From Achromobacter sp. UMC71 (GTDB taxonomy: Bacteria; Pseudomonadota; Gammaproteobacteria; Burkholderiales; Burkholderiaceae_B), in contig NZ_LZZT01000015.1 of NCBI RefSeq assembly GCF_014170305.1, forward strand, positions 372,001 to 436,000: DNA of 64,000 nucleotides, written 5' to 3'. Of the stretch, positions 24,653 to 34,348 are shown in pieces (positions within the stretch are counted from its first letter, which is position 1; every line of letters starts with the position of its first letter). Under the pieces are notes generated by a model, which worked only from the letters and a program-made list of their open reading frames with translations, did no database searches and was not told the DNA's origin. The position numbers and the translations under genes are program-made.

Positions 24653-24690
24653 TGGCGGACAGAGGGGGATTCGAACCCCCGATACGCTTT
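24653..24690 (-). other. Probable phage attachment site (tRNA-Ser 3' end)
   Basis: The 3' part of the tRNA gene, including the T arm, acceptor strand and encoded CCA, borders the prophage next to the integrase gene, which is the usual crossover location for P4-type integrases. The second copy of the repeat lies outside the window, so the exact core cannot be set. Confidence 0.65.
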
Positions 24691-24743
24691 TGACGTATAC
24701 ACGCTTTCCAGGCGTGCGCCTTCAACCGCTCGGCCACCTGTCC
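24653..24743 (-). tRNA. tRNA-Ser (anticodon GGA)
   Basis: The minus strand gives a complete class II tRNA: acceptor GGACAGG paired with UCUGUCC (the last pair G-U), discriminator G and an encoded CCA, anticodon stem CACGC/GCGTG around loop CTGGAAA with anticodon GGA, a long variable arm and the T arm GGGGGTTCGAATCCCCC. It decodes UCC and UCU serine codons. The gene is intact on this side of the prophage, so integration restored a functional tRNA. Confidence 0.97.
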
Positions 24744-24823
24744 TGATCTGGTACGCATTACTAAAAATGCGAATCGCGGATTCTAGCAGATTGGCAAAAA
24801 AGCTGCAGCGGCGAACGGCAAAA

Positions 24824-24850
24824 GAAAAAAGGGGACGCGACTGCGCCCCC
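24824..24850 (-). terminator. Intrinsic terminator of the spoVR operon
   Basis: GGGGACGC (24831-24838) and GCGCCCCC (24843-24850) pair with one G-U and a 4-base loop; on the minus strand the stem is followed by six T. It sits about 55 bases after the spoVR stop. Confidence 0.8.
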
Positions 24851-24906
24851 TTGCGCCTCGCCCGGGCGACGCCCCCACACGGCGCCCCGGGTCCGGCCCT
24901 GCCCTG

Positions 24907-26460
24907 TCATGCCGGCGGCGGATCCTGTTCCCGGTAGGAACTGACCGTGCCGTCCGGCTCCGTTTCTTCCAGCCGCACCCGGAACCCCCACAGGCGCGCC
25001 AGATGCTTCATGACCTGCTCGGCGTCCTCGGCCGCCAACGGCCGGCTGCGGCTCTTCAGGTGGCGCAGCACCAGCGAGCGGTCGGTATCGCGGTTGAAAC
25101 GGGTGACCTGGATGTCCGGCACCTGGTTGTCGCGATTGTGCTGCGCGGCCAGCAGGCGGCGGATGTCGCGATAGCCTTCGTCGTCGTGGATGGCGGCCAC
25201 TTCCAGCTTCGGATTGGCCTGGTGATCCGAGATCGCGAAGAAGCGGAACTCACGGATCAGGCGCGGCGACAGGTATTGCGAGATAAAGGACTCGTCCTTG
25301 AAGTTGCGCATGGCGAAGTCCAGCGTCTTCAGCCAATCGCCGCCCGCGATGTCCGGGAACCAGCGGCGGTCTTCGGGCGTGGGCTTTTCGCAGATGCGGC
25401 GGATGTCCGACATCATGGCAAAACCCAGCGCGTAGGGGTTGATGCCGCCATAGCCGCGCTCGTCAAAGCCGCGCTGGCTGACGACGTTGGTGTGGCTTTG
25501 CAGGAACTCCATCATGAAGCCGTCATTGACCAGCCCCTTTTCGTGCAGGCGGTTCAGGATGGTGTAGTGCCAGAACGTGGCCCACCCTTCGTTCATGACC
25601 TTGGTCTGCGTCTGCGGATAGAAGTACTGCGCCACCTTGCGCACGATGCGCACCAGTTCCTTCTGCCACGGCGCCAGCTTGGGCGAGTACTTCTCGATGA
25701 AGTAAAGCAGGTTTTCCTCGGGCTCGGGCGGAAACACCACCGCCGCGGCGCGCGGGTCCTTGTCGGCTTCCAGGCGCGGCAGCGTGCGCCACAGATCGTT
25801 GTATTGCAGGCGGGCGTGCTCCTGACGTTCGGCCTGGCGGGCGGATTCTTCCTTGTACGAGATCGGCGTGGGCCGCTTGTAGCGGTCGACCCCGTGGTGC
25901 GACAGCGCGTGGCAGGAATCCAGCAGCGCCTCCACGGCGTCGATGCCGTAGCGGTCTTCGCAATCCATCACGTACTTGCGGGCGAACACCAGGTAGTCCA
26001 GCACACCGTCGGCGTCGGTCCACTGGCGAAACAGGTAATTGCCCTTGAAGAACGAGTTGTGTCCGTAGCAGGCGTGCGCGATCACCAGCGCCTGCATCGT
26101 CATGGAGTTCTCTTCCATGAGGTAGGCGATGCAGGGGTTGGAATTGATCACGATCTCGTACGCCAGGCCTTGCATGCCGCGACGGTAGTACTGCTCGTTG
26201 CGGATGAATTCCTTGCCGTAGGACCAGTGCGGATAGCCGATAGGCAGGCCGGCCGACGCATAGGCGTCCAGCATCTGTTCCGAGGTGATCACCTCGATCT
26301 GGTTCGGGTAGGTATCCAGCCCGTATTCGCGCGCGACCTGCGAGATCGCGTCGTCATAGGACTGGATCAGTTCGAACGTCCATTCGGAACCTTGCGACAA
26401 TGGCCGGGGGCTGCCGCCGACCGATTCCGGCTCCACGAGTGCGCCCACGATGGCATTCAT
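24907..26460 (-). CDS. spoVR: SpoVR family protein
   Basis: 517-aa protein of the SpoVR/YcgB family. Visible family segments are EWTFELIQSYDDAI, the YPNQIEVITSEQMLDAYASAGLP block, YGHNSFFKGNY and the EGWATFWHYTI motif with adjacent acidic and His residues. Molecular function is unknown; in enteric bacteria the prkA-yeaH-ycgB genes respond to starvation and stress and belong to the RpoS regulon. Start overlaps the stop of yeaH by 4 bases, so it is the last gene of that operon. Confidence 0.93.
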   Translation of the reverse strand: MNAIVGALVEPESVGGSPRPLSQGSEWTFELIQSYDDAISQVAREYGLDTYPNQIEVITSEQMLDAYASAGLPIGYPHWSYGKEFIRNEQYYRRGMQGLAYEIVINSNPCIAYLMEENSMTMQALVIAHACYGHNSFFKGNYLFRQWTDADGVLDYLVFARKYVMDCEDRYGIDAVEALLDSCHALSHHGVDRYKRPTPISYKEESARQAERQEHARLQYNDLWRTLPRLEADKDPRAAAVVFPPEPEENLLYFIEKYSPKLAPWQKELVRIVRKVAQYFYPQTQTKVMNEGWATFWHYTILNRLHEKGLVNDGFMMEFLQSHTNVVSQRGFDERGYGGINPYALGFAMMSDIRRICEKPTPEDRRWFPDIAGGDWLKTLDFAMRNFKDESFISQYLSPRLIREFRFFAISDHQANPKLEVAAIHDDEGYRDIRRLLAAQHNRDNQVPDIQVTRFNRDTDRSLVLRHLKSRSRPLAAEDAEQVMKHLARLWGFRVRLEETEPDGTVSSYREQDPPPA

Positions 26461-27716
26461 GCGGTTTCCTTCTTGAACAGGTCATGGAACACGGGATAGA
26501 TCTCCCCGCGTTCGCAGATGCGCCGCATCACGAAGTGCGGCTCCAGTTTCTGTTCATACTCCGCCCACAGGCTGCTCTTGCGGGCCTCCTGCGAATCGGG
26601 GATCTCGATATAGGCGAAGTAGCGCGTGGCCGGCAACAGGTGCTCGGCCAGAAAGCGCGCGCTCTTGCCCGCGTCGGCGCCGAACGAATCGCCGTCGCTG
26701 GCCTGCGCCGCGTACACGTTCCAGGCCGTGGGCGGATAACGCTTTTCGACGATCTCGCGCATCAGCTCCAACGCCGACAGCACGATGGTGCCGCCGCTCT
26801 TGGGATCGTAGAAGAACGTCTGCTCGTCCACTTCCTCGGCATTGTCCGTGTGGCGGATGAAGACCAGGTCCACGTGTTCGTACTTGCGCGACAGGAACAG
26901 GTACAGCAGCGTGAAGAAGCGTTTGGCCAGGTCTTTCTTGCCCTCGTCCATGGAACCGGACACGTCCATCAGGCAGAACATGACCGCACGCGCCATCGGA
27001 ATCGAGACCGACACGCGGTTGCGGTAGCGCAGGTCCAGGTCGTCCAGGAACGGCACGCGGGCCAGGCGCTCGCGGCAGTCCTCGACGTCTTGCTCCAGCG
27101 CCCGGATCTGGTCGGCGGGCGCGCCCGCCGACAGAGCCTTGGCCAGGCGCTCTTCCGCATCTTCCAGGTCGGCGCGCGCCTTCACGCTCAGCGCCACCCG
27201 CCGCGCCAGCGATGACTTCAGCGTGCGGCTGATGCTGAGCATGCTGGGCGAGCCGGTAGTGGTGTAGCCCGCACGCTGCCACTTTTTCTGGCTGACCTCG
27301 CCCAGCTGGTTACGCGCCAGGTGAGGCAGTTCCAGGTCTTCGAAGAACAGGTTCAGGAACTCGGCGCGCGACAGGCTGAAGGTGAACTGATCGACCGCCT
27401 CGCCTTCGCCGGGCTCGGACCCGCCTTGGCCTTCTCCTCCTTGAGGCCGGTCGATGGTGTCGCCTCTGGCGAATTCACGATTGCCCGGATGCACCATTTC
27501 CCGGTCGCCGCCCGCGCCGTGCCGGAACGTCGGCTCGGAAATATCGCGGGCGGGCAGGTTGATCTCGCCGCCCTGATCCATGTCCTGGATCGAGCGGTCG
27601 CGAATCATCCCGTGGACCGCCTTGCGGATCTGGTCCTTGTAACGCCGAAGAAAGCGCTCCCGGTTAACGGCGCTCTTGTTGCGCCCGTTAAGACGGCGAT
27701 CGATCAGTGAATTCAT
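26457..27716 (-). CDS. yeaH: YeaH/YhbH family protein (DUF444, vWA-like)
   Basis: 419-aa protein of the DUF444 family. The N-terminus LIDRRLNGRNKSAVNRERFLRRYK is diagnostic, and a von Willebrand A-type metal site is visible in CLMDVSGSMDEG (D-x-S-x-S). It lies 12 bases after prkA on the same strand and overlaps spoVR. The three products probably act together in a kinase-dependent stress response; no biochemical function is established for this protein. Confidence 0.93.
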   Translation of the reverse strand: MNSLIDRRLNGRNKSAVNRERFLRRYKDQIRKAVHGMIRDRSIQDMDQGGEINLPARDISEPTFRHGAGGDREMVHPGNREFARGDTIDRPQGGEGQGGSEPGEGEAVDQFTFSLSRAEFLNLFFEDLELPHLARNQLGEVSQKKWQRAGYTTTGSPSMLSISRTLKSSLARRVALSVKARADLEDAEERLAKALSAGAPADQIRALEQDVEDCRERLARVPFLDDLDLRYRNRVSVSIPMARAVMFCLMDVSGSMDEGKKDLAKRFFTLLYLFLSRKYEHVDLVFIRHTDNAEEVDEQTFFYDPKSGGTIVLSALELMREIVEKRYPPTAWNVYAAQASDGDSFGADAGKSARFLAEHLLPATRYFAYIEIPDSQEARKSSLWAEYEQKLEPHFVMRRICERGEIYPVFHDLFKKETA

Positions 27717-27728
27717 GATTCACCTCGC

Positions 27729-29654
27729 TCAGGAAGACTTCCTCACACGGAGGTACCACTCGCACAGCAGCCTGACCTGCTTTTCCGTGTAGCCCTTTTC
27801 CACCATCCGGTCGACGAAGCTCTGGTGTTTCGACTTGTCCTCGGCCGACGCCTTGGCGTTGAACGAAATCACCGGCAGCAGGTCTTCCGTGTTCGAGAAC
27901 ATCTTCTTCTCGATCACTTCGCGCAGCTTTTCATAGCTGGTCCAGGTCGGGTTGCGGCCGTTGTTGTTGGCGCGCGCCCGCAGCACGAAGTTGACGATCT
28001 CGTTGCGGAAGTCCTTCGGATTCGCGATGCCGGCCGGCTTCTCGATCTTTTCCAGCTCATCGTTCAAGGCGCTGCGGTCGAAGCTTTCGCCGGTTTCAGG
28101 ATCGCGGAATTCCTCGTCCTGGATCCAGCAGTCGGCAAACGTGACGTAGCGGTCAAAGATGTTCTGGCCGTACTCGGAGTACGACTCGAGATACGCGGTC
28201 TGGATCTCCTTGCCGATGAACTCCGCGTAACGCGGCGCCAGGAACCCCTTGATGAATTCCAGGTAGCGCCGGCGGATTTCCTCGGGATAGTCTTCCCGGC
28301 CGATGCGCTGCTCCAGCACGTACATCAGGTGCACCGGGTTGGCGGCCACTTCGGTCTGGTCGTAATTGAAGACGCTGGACAGGATCTTGTACGCGAAGCG
28401 CGTGGACACCCCGTTCATGCCTTCGTCGGTGCCAGCGTAATCCTTGTACTCTTGCAGGGCCTTGGCCTTGGGGTCCACGTCCTTCAGGCTTTCGCCGTCG
28501 TAGACGCGCAGCTTCGAATAGATGCTGGAATTTTCGGGTTCCTTCAGGCGGGTCAGCACCGAGAACTGCGCCATCATGTCCAGCGTTCCCGGCGCGCACG
28601 GCGCCTTGGACAGCGAGCTGTGGTGCAGCAGCTTTTCGTAGATGCGGACCTCTTCCGAGACTTGCAGGCAGTAAGGCACCTTGACGATGTAGATCCGGTC
28701 AAGGAAAGCCTCGTTGTGCTTGTTGTTGCGGAAGGTCTGCCATTCCGATTCGTTCGAGTGCGCCAGGATGCAACCGTTGAACGGAATCGCCGAGAACCCC
28801 TCGGTGCCCTTGAAGTTGCCTTCCTGGGTGGCCGTGAGCAGCGGATGCAGCATCTTGATCGGCGCCTTGAACATTTCGACGAACTCGAGCAAGCCCTGGT
28901 TGGCCAGGCACAAGCCGCCGGAATAGCTGTAGGCGTCCGGGTCGTCCTGCGAGTGGCGATCGAGCTTGCGGATGTCGACCTTGCCGACCAGCGAAGAGAT
29001 GTCCTGGTTGTTTTCGTCACCCGGCTCGGTCTTGGCGATGGCCACCTGGCGCAGCACCGACGGATTCAGGCGCACCACGCGGAACTGCGAGATGTCGCCG
29101 TCGAATTCCTTCAGGCGCTTGACTGCCCACGGCGACATGATGCCCGTGAGGTAGCGGCGCGGAATGCCGTATTCCTTTTCGAGGGTGTCGCCAAAGCGTT
29201 CGGGGTGGAATAAGCCCAGCGGCGATTCGTTCACCGGCGAGCCCTTGAGCGCGTAGATGGGATAGCTCTCCATCAGCACCTTCAGGCGTTCGGCGATGGA
29301 CGACTTGCCCCCGCCGACCGGCCCCAGCAGATAGAGAATTTGCTTGCGCTCTTCCAGCCCCTGAGCGGCATGCTTGAAGAACGCCACGATCTGCCCGATC
29401 ACGTCCTCCATGCCGTAGAACTCCTGGAACGCCGGATAGCGCCGGATGGTCCGGTTGGAAAACAAACGGGAAAGACGTGGGTCGTTGCGCGTATCCACGA
29501 TTTCAGGTTCGCCAATCGCCGCCAGCATGCGCTCAGCGGGGCTGGCGTACGCCATCGGATCGCGTTTGGCGAGGTTCAGATATTCCTCAAGGGAAAGCTC
29601 TGACTCCTGCTCTCTTGCATACTGCGACTTAAAGCCTTCGACGATGTTTTGCAC
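27729..29654 (-). CDS. prkA: PrkA family serine protein kinase
   Basis: 641-aa PrkA/YeaG protein. It has an AAA-like ATPase domain with Walker A GPVGGGKSS near residue 105 and the IIAHSNESEW-type ILAHSNESEWQTFRNNK segment, followed by the C-terminal PrkA kinase-like domain. In enterics YeaG is a Ser/Thr kinase induced under nitrogen starvation. It is the first gene of the prkA-yeaH-spoVR operon; a strong GGAGG lies 8-12 bases before ATG 29654. Confidence 0.95.
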   Translation of the reverse strand: MQNIVEGFKSQYAREQESELSLEEYLNLAKRDPMAYASPAERMLAAIGEPEIVDTRNDPRLSRLFSNRTIRRYPAFQEFYGMEDVIGQIVAFFKHAAQGLEERKQILYLLGPVGGGKSSIAERLKVLMESYPIYALKGSPVNESPLGLFHPERFGDTLEKEYGIPRRYLTGIMSPWAVKRLKEFDGDISQFRVVRLNPSVLRQVAIAKTEPGDENNQDISSLVGKVDIRKLDRHSQDDPDAYSYSGGLCLANQGLLEFVEMFKAPIKMLHPLLTATQEGNFKGTEGFSAIPFNGCILAHSNESEWQTFRNNKHNEAFLDRIYIVKVPYCLQVSEEVRIYEKLLHHSSLSKAPCAPGTLDMMAQFSVLTRLKEPENSSIYSKLRVYDGESLKDVDPKAKALQEYKDYAGTDEGMNGVSTRFAYKILSSVFNYDQTEVAANPVHLMYVLEQRIGREDYPEEIRRRYLEFIKGFLAPRYAEFIGKEIQTAYLESYSEYGQNIFDRYVTFADCWIQDEEFRDPETGESFDRSALNDELEKIEKPAGIANPKDFRNEIVNFVLRARANNNGRNPTWTSYEKLREVIEKKMFSNTEDLLPVISFNAKASAEDKSKHQSFVDRMVEKGYTEKQVRLLCEWYLRVRKSS

Positions 29655-30481
29655 GGAAACCTCCTACAACACGCGAAAAAGCCATGACGTCCCTACGTGT
29701 CCCCATTGTGTGCCTCACTGCTTATGCGTGACTAGATAATCTCGCCATAAGCATTTTCGGCACGGTCGTATGTTGCTTTCGCCACACATCAACCAAGAGC
29801 ACGATCGGGCCCTTTCCGTTTAGGCTGCTCCCTTCGGATACAAGTTCCGTCAGGGATTGCAACTAACGTGAATAAGTTCACTCGTACGCCTTCAGCATAT
29901 CGCTGTAGAACGGGCGCATGATGCGGCCGCATATGAAATGGTCAGCAATGATTTGAAGGGATGAGCGATATCCCGGTGGATTCTTATGATCCGGGCGTAA
30001 GGCCCGGTGCGTTCGCCATGCGATGGCAGCGAACGGTCTGAACAGCGCGTTGTGCGACCTTGTTCAGCGACGTGTCGGTCCGGTTGTTCAAAGCGCCGGT
30101 ACGCAACACTGGAATCCGTGGTGACGAGGGCGCGTTGCGAGGCAAGGAGCAAGCCATGCGCGCGTAGCGCCAAGTCATGGTCTTAGCTTAAGCCGATTTG
30201 ACGATTTTGTGGCAATTCATTTGCATGGATGCACAAAAAAACGTGTCCGCAAGTCTGATGCCCAGGTCGATGGCCGCGTGCGCGAATCGCTCTCAAACTT
30301 GCTGCGATCAAGCCGCAGGCCACGCCGGCAAAGGCTATGCGAGCGATGGCCCGCGGCTATCGCTGGCAAGATTGGCAGCCACACATGCAGAGTGCTAATA
30401 CCCCTTGCGACATCAAGGATAGAATCACGCATCTTCAAACTCGCGCATCGCCTTCTTTTTTCAGCCCCTCTTCGCCGCATC
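29655..30481. other. 827-bp intergenic region, no supported gene
   Basis: The region carries the prkA leader on the left and the upstream region of the DUF3142 gene on the right. Several short open frames exist on both strands but none has a convincing start, ribosome site or family pattern. I see no strong terminator or large palindrome. A small RNA cannot be excluded. Confidence 0.6.
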
Positions 30482-31741
30482 ATGCCGCCCCGTCCGCGAC
30501 CCGCCATGCATGCGCCTCGCATCGCCAGACCGCTGTTGCATTGGCCGCGCCTGGCGGCGCTGTGCAGCCTGCTTCTGCTGACGGCCTGCGAACCAGCCGC
30601 GCCGCCGCCGAACACCGTTTTGCCCAACGATGCCTATGTCTGGCAACGCCGCTGGACCCCGGCTGTGACGCGCGCGCTGGCCGACGGCGCCGATGCCGTG
30701 CGGTCGTGGCGCGTGCTGGCGGCGGAGATGCGCGCCGACGGCGTCTGGTTCGATGCCGCGCCCGACCTGGCCGCGTTGGCCGCCAGCCAACGGCCGGTGG
30801 TGCTGGTGCTGCGGCTCGATGGCCGCGTGAACGACCTGCCGCCGGACCGGATCATCGCCCGCGCCACCGCCACGCTCGCGGCCTGGCGCGGCGCCGGTGT
30901 CACGCTGGCCGGCCTTGAAATCGATTACGACTGCGCCACCTCTCGGCTGCCCGCGTACGCCGCTATGCTGGCGGGTTTGAAAGCGCGCCTGGAACCGGGC
31001 GTGCCGCTGTCGATCACCGCCTTGCCCACCTGGCTGAACAGCCCGGAACTGCCTGCGCTATTGGCCGTGCCGGACGAAACCGTGCTGCAGGTGCATGCCG
31101 TGCAGAACCCCACGCTGGGTTTGTTCGACGGCAAACGCGCGCATGCCTGGCTCGATGCCTATTCCCGCCAGACCCAACGGCCCTGGCGGGTGGCGTTGCC
31201 CAGTTACGGCAGCCGCGTGGCCTGGGACGACAGCGGCCAGATCGCCGCCATCGAAAGTGAACGGCCTGCCCTGATGCCTGGCGGCCGCTCCGCCGAGCTG
31301 CTGGTCGCACCCGCGGACATGGCGGCATTTGTCGCGACACTGGACCGCGACCCGCCGCGCGGCCTGGCCGGCATCGTCTGGTTCCGCCTGCCCACGCAGG
31401 CCGACACGCGCGCCTGGAGCCTGCCCACCTGGCGCGCCGTGCTGGCGCGCCAGCCCTTGACGCCCGACGTGACCGTGGCCGCGCAAGCGGCCGGCGCAGG
31501 CGGCGCGCGCGACGTACTGCTGGCTAATCGTGGCAACAGCGATGCGCCGCTGCCCTTCGCCATTCGCCTGGACGGCACTTGCCGCGCGGCCGACGGCATC
31601 AACGGCTACACCCTTGAATACGATCGCCAAGGCAGGTATCTTCGCCGCGCGCAGGATGGCCTGCTGCGCGCTGGCGTCGAACGCGCCATTGGATGGATCC
31701 GCTGTGACTCCGCAACCCCGAGCCTCCATGTACAACCGTAA
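30482..31741 (+). CDS. DUF3142 domain lipoprotein
   Basis: 419-aa protein with a signal peptide ending in the lipobox LLTACE (Cys36 from this start). The mature part (VLPNDAYVWQRRWTPAV, then VVLVLRLDGRV, LEIDYDCATSRLPAYAAML, LPTWLNSPE) is the DUF3142 family, probably a TIM-barrel glycosidase-like fold by its beta-alpha pattern with an acidic LEIDYD strand. Function is unknown. ATG 30482 or 30506 is preferred to upstream starts because the signal peptide then begins at a normal distance. Overlaps the next gene by 14 bases. Confidence 0.85.
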   Translation: MPPRPRPAMHAPRIARPLLHWPRLAALCSLLLLTACEPAAPPPNTVLPNDAYVWQRRWTPAVTRALADGADAVRSWRVLAAEMRADGVWFDAAPDLAALAASQRPVVLVLRLDGRVNDLPPDRIIARATATLAAWRGAGVTLAGLEIDYDCATSRLPAYAAMLAGLKARLEPGVPLSITALPTWLNSPELPALLAVPDETVLQVHAVQNPTLGLFDGKRAHAWLDAYSRQTQRPWRVALPSYGSRVAWDDSGQIAAIESERPALMPGGRSAELLVAPADMAAFVATLDRDPPRGLAGIVWFRLPTQADTRAWSLPTWRAVLARQPLTPDVTVAAQAAGAGGARDVLLANRGNSDAPLPFAIRLDGTCRAADGINGYTLEYDRQGRYLRRAQDGLLRAGVERAIGWIRCDSATPSLHVQP

Positions 31742-34265
31742 ATCGCTTGCCGCGGCGTTGCTGCTGGCCTGTGCCGCCGGCGCCGGCATCGTCATCGCCT
31801 GCGGCCCAGAGTTCCCGCCGCAGTTGCTGGACGACCGTGCCGCCACGCTGCGAGGCACGCCCGCCAACTCGTTCGCCTACGAAGCGGCGCGCCTGGCGCC
31901 CGCCACGGACGCGCTGCGCGCCAATGAATCGTCGCTGCTGCCGGACGGCAGCTACCGGTCCGACGCCATGCCGGAGGACTTCGATCCGGCGCTCAGTCCG
32001 GCCCAGCGCGACCAGATCCGCGTGATGCGCGCCAAGGCCGACGGCGACCTGGCCTATGCCGCAGGCGCAGGCCTGCCCGAGGCAGTCCGGCTGTATGTGG
32101 CGGCCGCGGTCGACTATCGGACCGCCCCGCAAGCGCAGGCCGACACCCGCTGGGAACGCGCGCGCAAACGCCTGCTCTCTATATTGGTGTTGCCGCCGGA
32201 TCAGGCCGCGACGCGCAGCGTCTGGGCCGCCTACCTGTTGGCGGAAATGGGGGACAGCGAAGCCGCGTACGACGCCCCCAACGAACACTCCCATGACGGC
32301 AGCCACGACGCCGATGCCTGGCGCGCGCGGGATGCCCAAGCCTATGCCCGCGTGCGCGAGCTGGCGCTGCGCGGCGACAGCGACCCGCTGGGCCTGGCGG
32401 TGGCCAGCTACGGCCAGCAGGCCCGCCTGTACCTGGCGGGCGCCCAAGGTCCCTGCTCCTATGACGATCTGATCAACGCCACCGCCTGCATGGACGCCAT
32501 CGCGGCGGCCGATCTGAAGCAGGCCCTGCACCTGTACGCCGACCAGGCCGCCCGCAGTTCGGTCAGCGGACGCCAGTCGCTGCGCCTGCTGGCCGAATGG
32601 GCATTGGGCGCCCCCGCCCGCGCGGCAAAACTGATCGATGACCCGGTCGGCCAACGCCTGCTGGTAGCCTACGGGCTGGCTCGCGTGGGCGATATCGTCG
32701 ATGGCAATCCCGACAGCGCCAACGACGTCTGGGCCACCTTCGAGGCCACCGGCCGCCTGGCCCTGGCCGATGCCGCCACCGGCCGCCCGGATCTCACGCC
32801 CAACCCCGCGTTGCAATCGCTGGCGGTGGCGCTGCAAACGCAGGACCCGCAACGCATCGCCGATGCCGACCGGGTCGCCGCGCTGGCCTACCGCGTCGGC
32901 CGCTACGATCTGGCGCAAGCGCTGGCTGGCCGCCTGGACACCGCGTTGGCCTGGTGGGTACGCGCCAAACTGGCCATCCGCCAAGGCGACAACGAACGTG
33001 CCGCCCAGGCCTATGCGCGGGCCGTGGCCGCCTTTCCGCGCGCGGACGGCAGCGTCGAGCCCGATGCCGGCGCCTTGCTGAAAGCTGAACAAGGCGTGCT
33101 GTCGTTGTCGCGCGGCCAGTATGTCGAAGCGCTGGACCAGCTGTACCGCGCCGCTGCCGCGCTGGACGGCGCGCCCCCGCCCGAAGAAGGCTGGCCGCTG
33201 TCGCCCTACTGGAATGACGCGGCCTACGTGGCCGAACGCGTACTGACCACGGACGAACTCAAGGCCTATGTCGACCGCCAGGCTCCCGCATCGCCCGCGC
33301 CGTCGCGTCCGCCCGGCTTCAGCCGCTACACCACCGACCAGTTCTACGAATGGAGCCGCCTGCACCAACCGCCCGTGCACGACCGGCTGCGCCAATTGCT
33401 GGCGCGGCGCCTGGTGCGTGAAGGCCGGGTCGACGAGGCACTGCCCTATTTCCCCGCCGATTCCGATCCGCGTTTCGCGGCGCTGGAATACCGCGACGAA
33501 GAATGGAAGATCCTGGAATCCAACGTGCGCCAGCGCGCGGCCGAATATGGCGATGCGCTGCAAGCGGCCGGCAGCGCCTGGGGCCGCACCACGCGCGCCC
33601 AGGCCTGGTACGCAGCCGCCACGCTGGCGCGCCGCGACGGCATGCGGATCATGGGCTATGAGCAAGGTCCGGACTATGCCGTGTATGACGGCAACTACAA
33701 GGGCGGCGCCGGACGTGACGCCAATCCCTGGTGGCGCGAGGCCCGCGAAAACGCCGGCGAGCCGCAGGACACGCCGCTGCAGCGCGCCGAATCCGCCCTG
33801 CCCGGCCCCTTCGTGACTCAGGAAGAACGGCTGCGGTACGCCGCCAGCGAAGCCAAGCCGGATGTGCGCTTCCACTACCGCCAGATCGCCGCCGACTACG
33901 CGCTCAAGGCCGCTGACCAGCTGCCCACCCGCTCACAGGCCTTCGCCGCCGTGCTGTGCCGCGGCGCACGCTACGTCATCGACGACACGCCCGAACGGGC
34001 CACGGCCATCTATCTGCGCTATGTGGATCAGGGTGCCCAGGTGCCCTTCAGCGCCACCTTCGGCCGCGAATGCCCCGAGCCGGACTTCCAATCCGCCTCG
34101 CGCTTTCACTACATCCAGGCCTGGAAGGCGTGGGAACGCGTGCGCCATCAGCATCCGTGGCTGCTGCTGGCTGGCGCACTGTTGGCACTGGCGGCCGCTG
34201 CGGCCGGCATCCGGGCCTGGCGCTCGGCGGCGCCGGGCGTCTCGGGCAAGGGCCAGCGCCGCTGA
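31728..34265 (+). CDS. Large helical repeat (TPR-like) exported protein, partner of DUF3142 gene
   Basis: 845-aa protein of unknown function. A short signal sequence ends in a lipobox-like VIAC (Cys25). The body is rich in Ala, Leu, Tyr and Arg with repeated helix pairs such as RVAALAYRVGRYDLAQALAG and ERAAQAYARAVAAFP, the look of TPR or Sel1-like solenoids, and a C-terminal hydrophobic helix (about residues 815-835) precedes a basic tail. It overlaps the DUF3142 lipoprotein by 14 bases, so the two are co-translated and may form an envelope complex. Confidence 0.8.
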   Translation: MYNRKSLAAALLLACAAGAGIVIACGPEFPPQLLDDRAATLRGTPANSFAYEAARLAPATDALRANESSLLPDGSYRSDAMPEDFDPALSPAQRDQIRVMRAKADGDLAYAAGAGLPEAVRLYVAAAVDYRTAPQAQADTRWERARKRLLSILVLPPDQAATRSVWAAYLLAEMGDSEAAYDAPNEHSHDGSHDADAWRARDAQAYARVRELALRGDSDPLGLAVASYGQQARLYLAGAQGPCSYDDLINATACMDAIAAADLKQALHLYADQAARSSVSGRQSLRLLAEWALGAPARAAKLIDDPVGQRLLVAYGLARVGDIVDGNPDSANDVWATFEATGRLALADAATGRPDLTPNPALQSLAVALQTQDPQRIADADRVAALAYRVGRYDLAQALAGRLDTALAWWVRAKLAIRQGDNERAAQAYARAVAAFPRADGSVEPDAGALLKAEQGVLSLSRGQYVEALDQLYRAAAALDGAPPPEEGWPLSPYWNDAAYVAERVLTTDELKAYVDRQAPASPAPSRPPGFSRYTTDQFYEWSRLHQPPVHDRLRQLLARRLVREGRVDEALPYFPADSDPRFAALEYRDEEWKILESNVRQRAAEYGDALQAAGSAWGRTTRAQAWYAAATLARRDGMRIMGYEQGPDYAVYDGNYKGGAGRDANPWWREARENAGEPQDTPLQRAESALPGPFVTQEERLRYAASEAKPDVRFHYRQIAADYALKAADQLPTRSQAFAAVLCRGARYVIDDTPERATAIYLRYVDQGAQVPFSATFGRECPEPDFQSASRFHYIQAWKAWERVRHQHPWLLLAGALLALAAAAAGIRAWRSAAPGVSGKGQRR

Positions 34266-34348
34266 AGCGCCGCGGCGTTCAAAGCAAGCTTGCCTTGAAC
34301 GCCGTCACGTCCTCGGCCCGCGCCGACGACGTGTGAATGTCACGCGTC

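Larger units (their letters stand above)
1..24690. mobile_element. P2-like prophage (right-hand portion), integrated at tRNA-Ser
   Basis: A continuous block of P2-type head, lysis and tail genes, followed by a repressor and early region, a primase/helicase and a tyrosine integrase, ends at the 3' end of a tRNA-Ser gene. The left part (portal, terminase large subunit, scaffold and left attachment site) lies outside the window. The virion genes follow P2 order N-M-L-X-lysis-R-S, V-W-J-I-H, FI-FII-E-T-U-D, and all are full length with intact overlaps, so the element could still be functional. The early half (P4-type integrase, AlpA-like protein, primase/helicase, Ogr/Delta-type zinc protein) is unlike P2 itself. 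The right boundary is placed inside the tRNA 3' half by analogy with other tRNA-integrating phages. Confidence 0.93.

Noticed and set aside
25003-26499. 498-codon open frame opposite spoVR
   Set aside because: Shadow frame; the SpoVR product on the other strand has clear family motifs.
29892-30173. 93-codon minus-strand frame in the prkA upstream region
   Set aside because: No ribosome site, no family pattern and unusual composition; not enough to call a gene.
30209-30481. Upstream extension of the DUF3142 gene
   Set aside because: It would place about 90 basic residues before a normal lipoprotein signal peptide.
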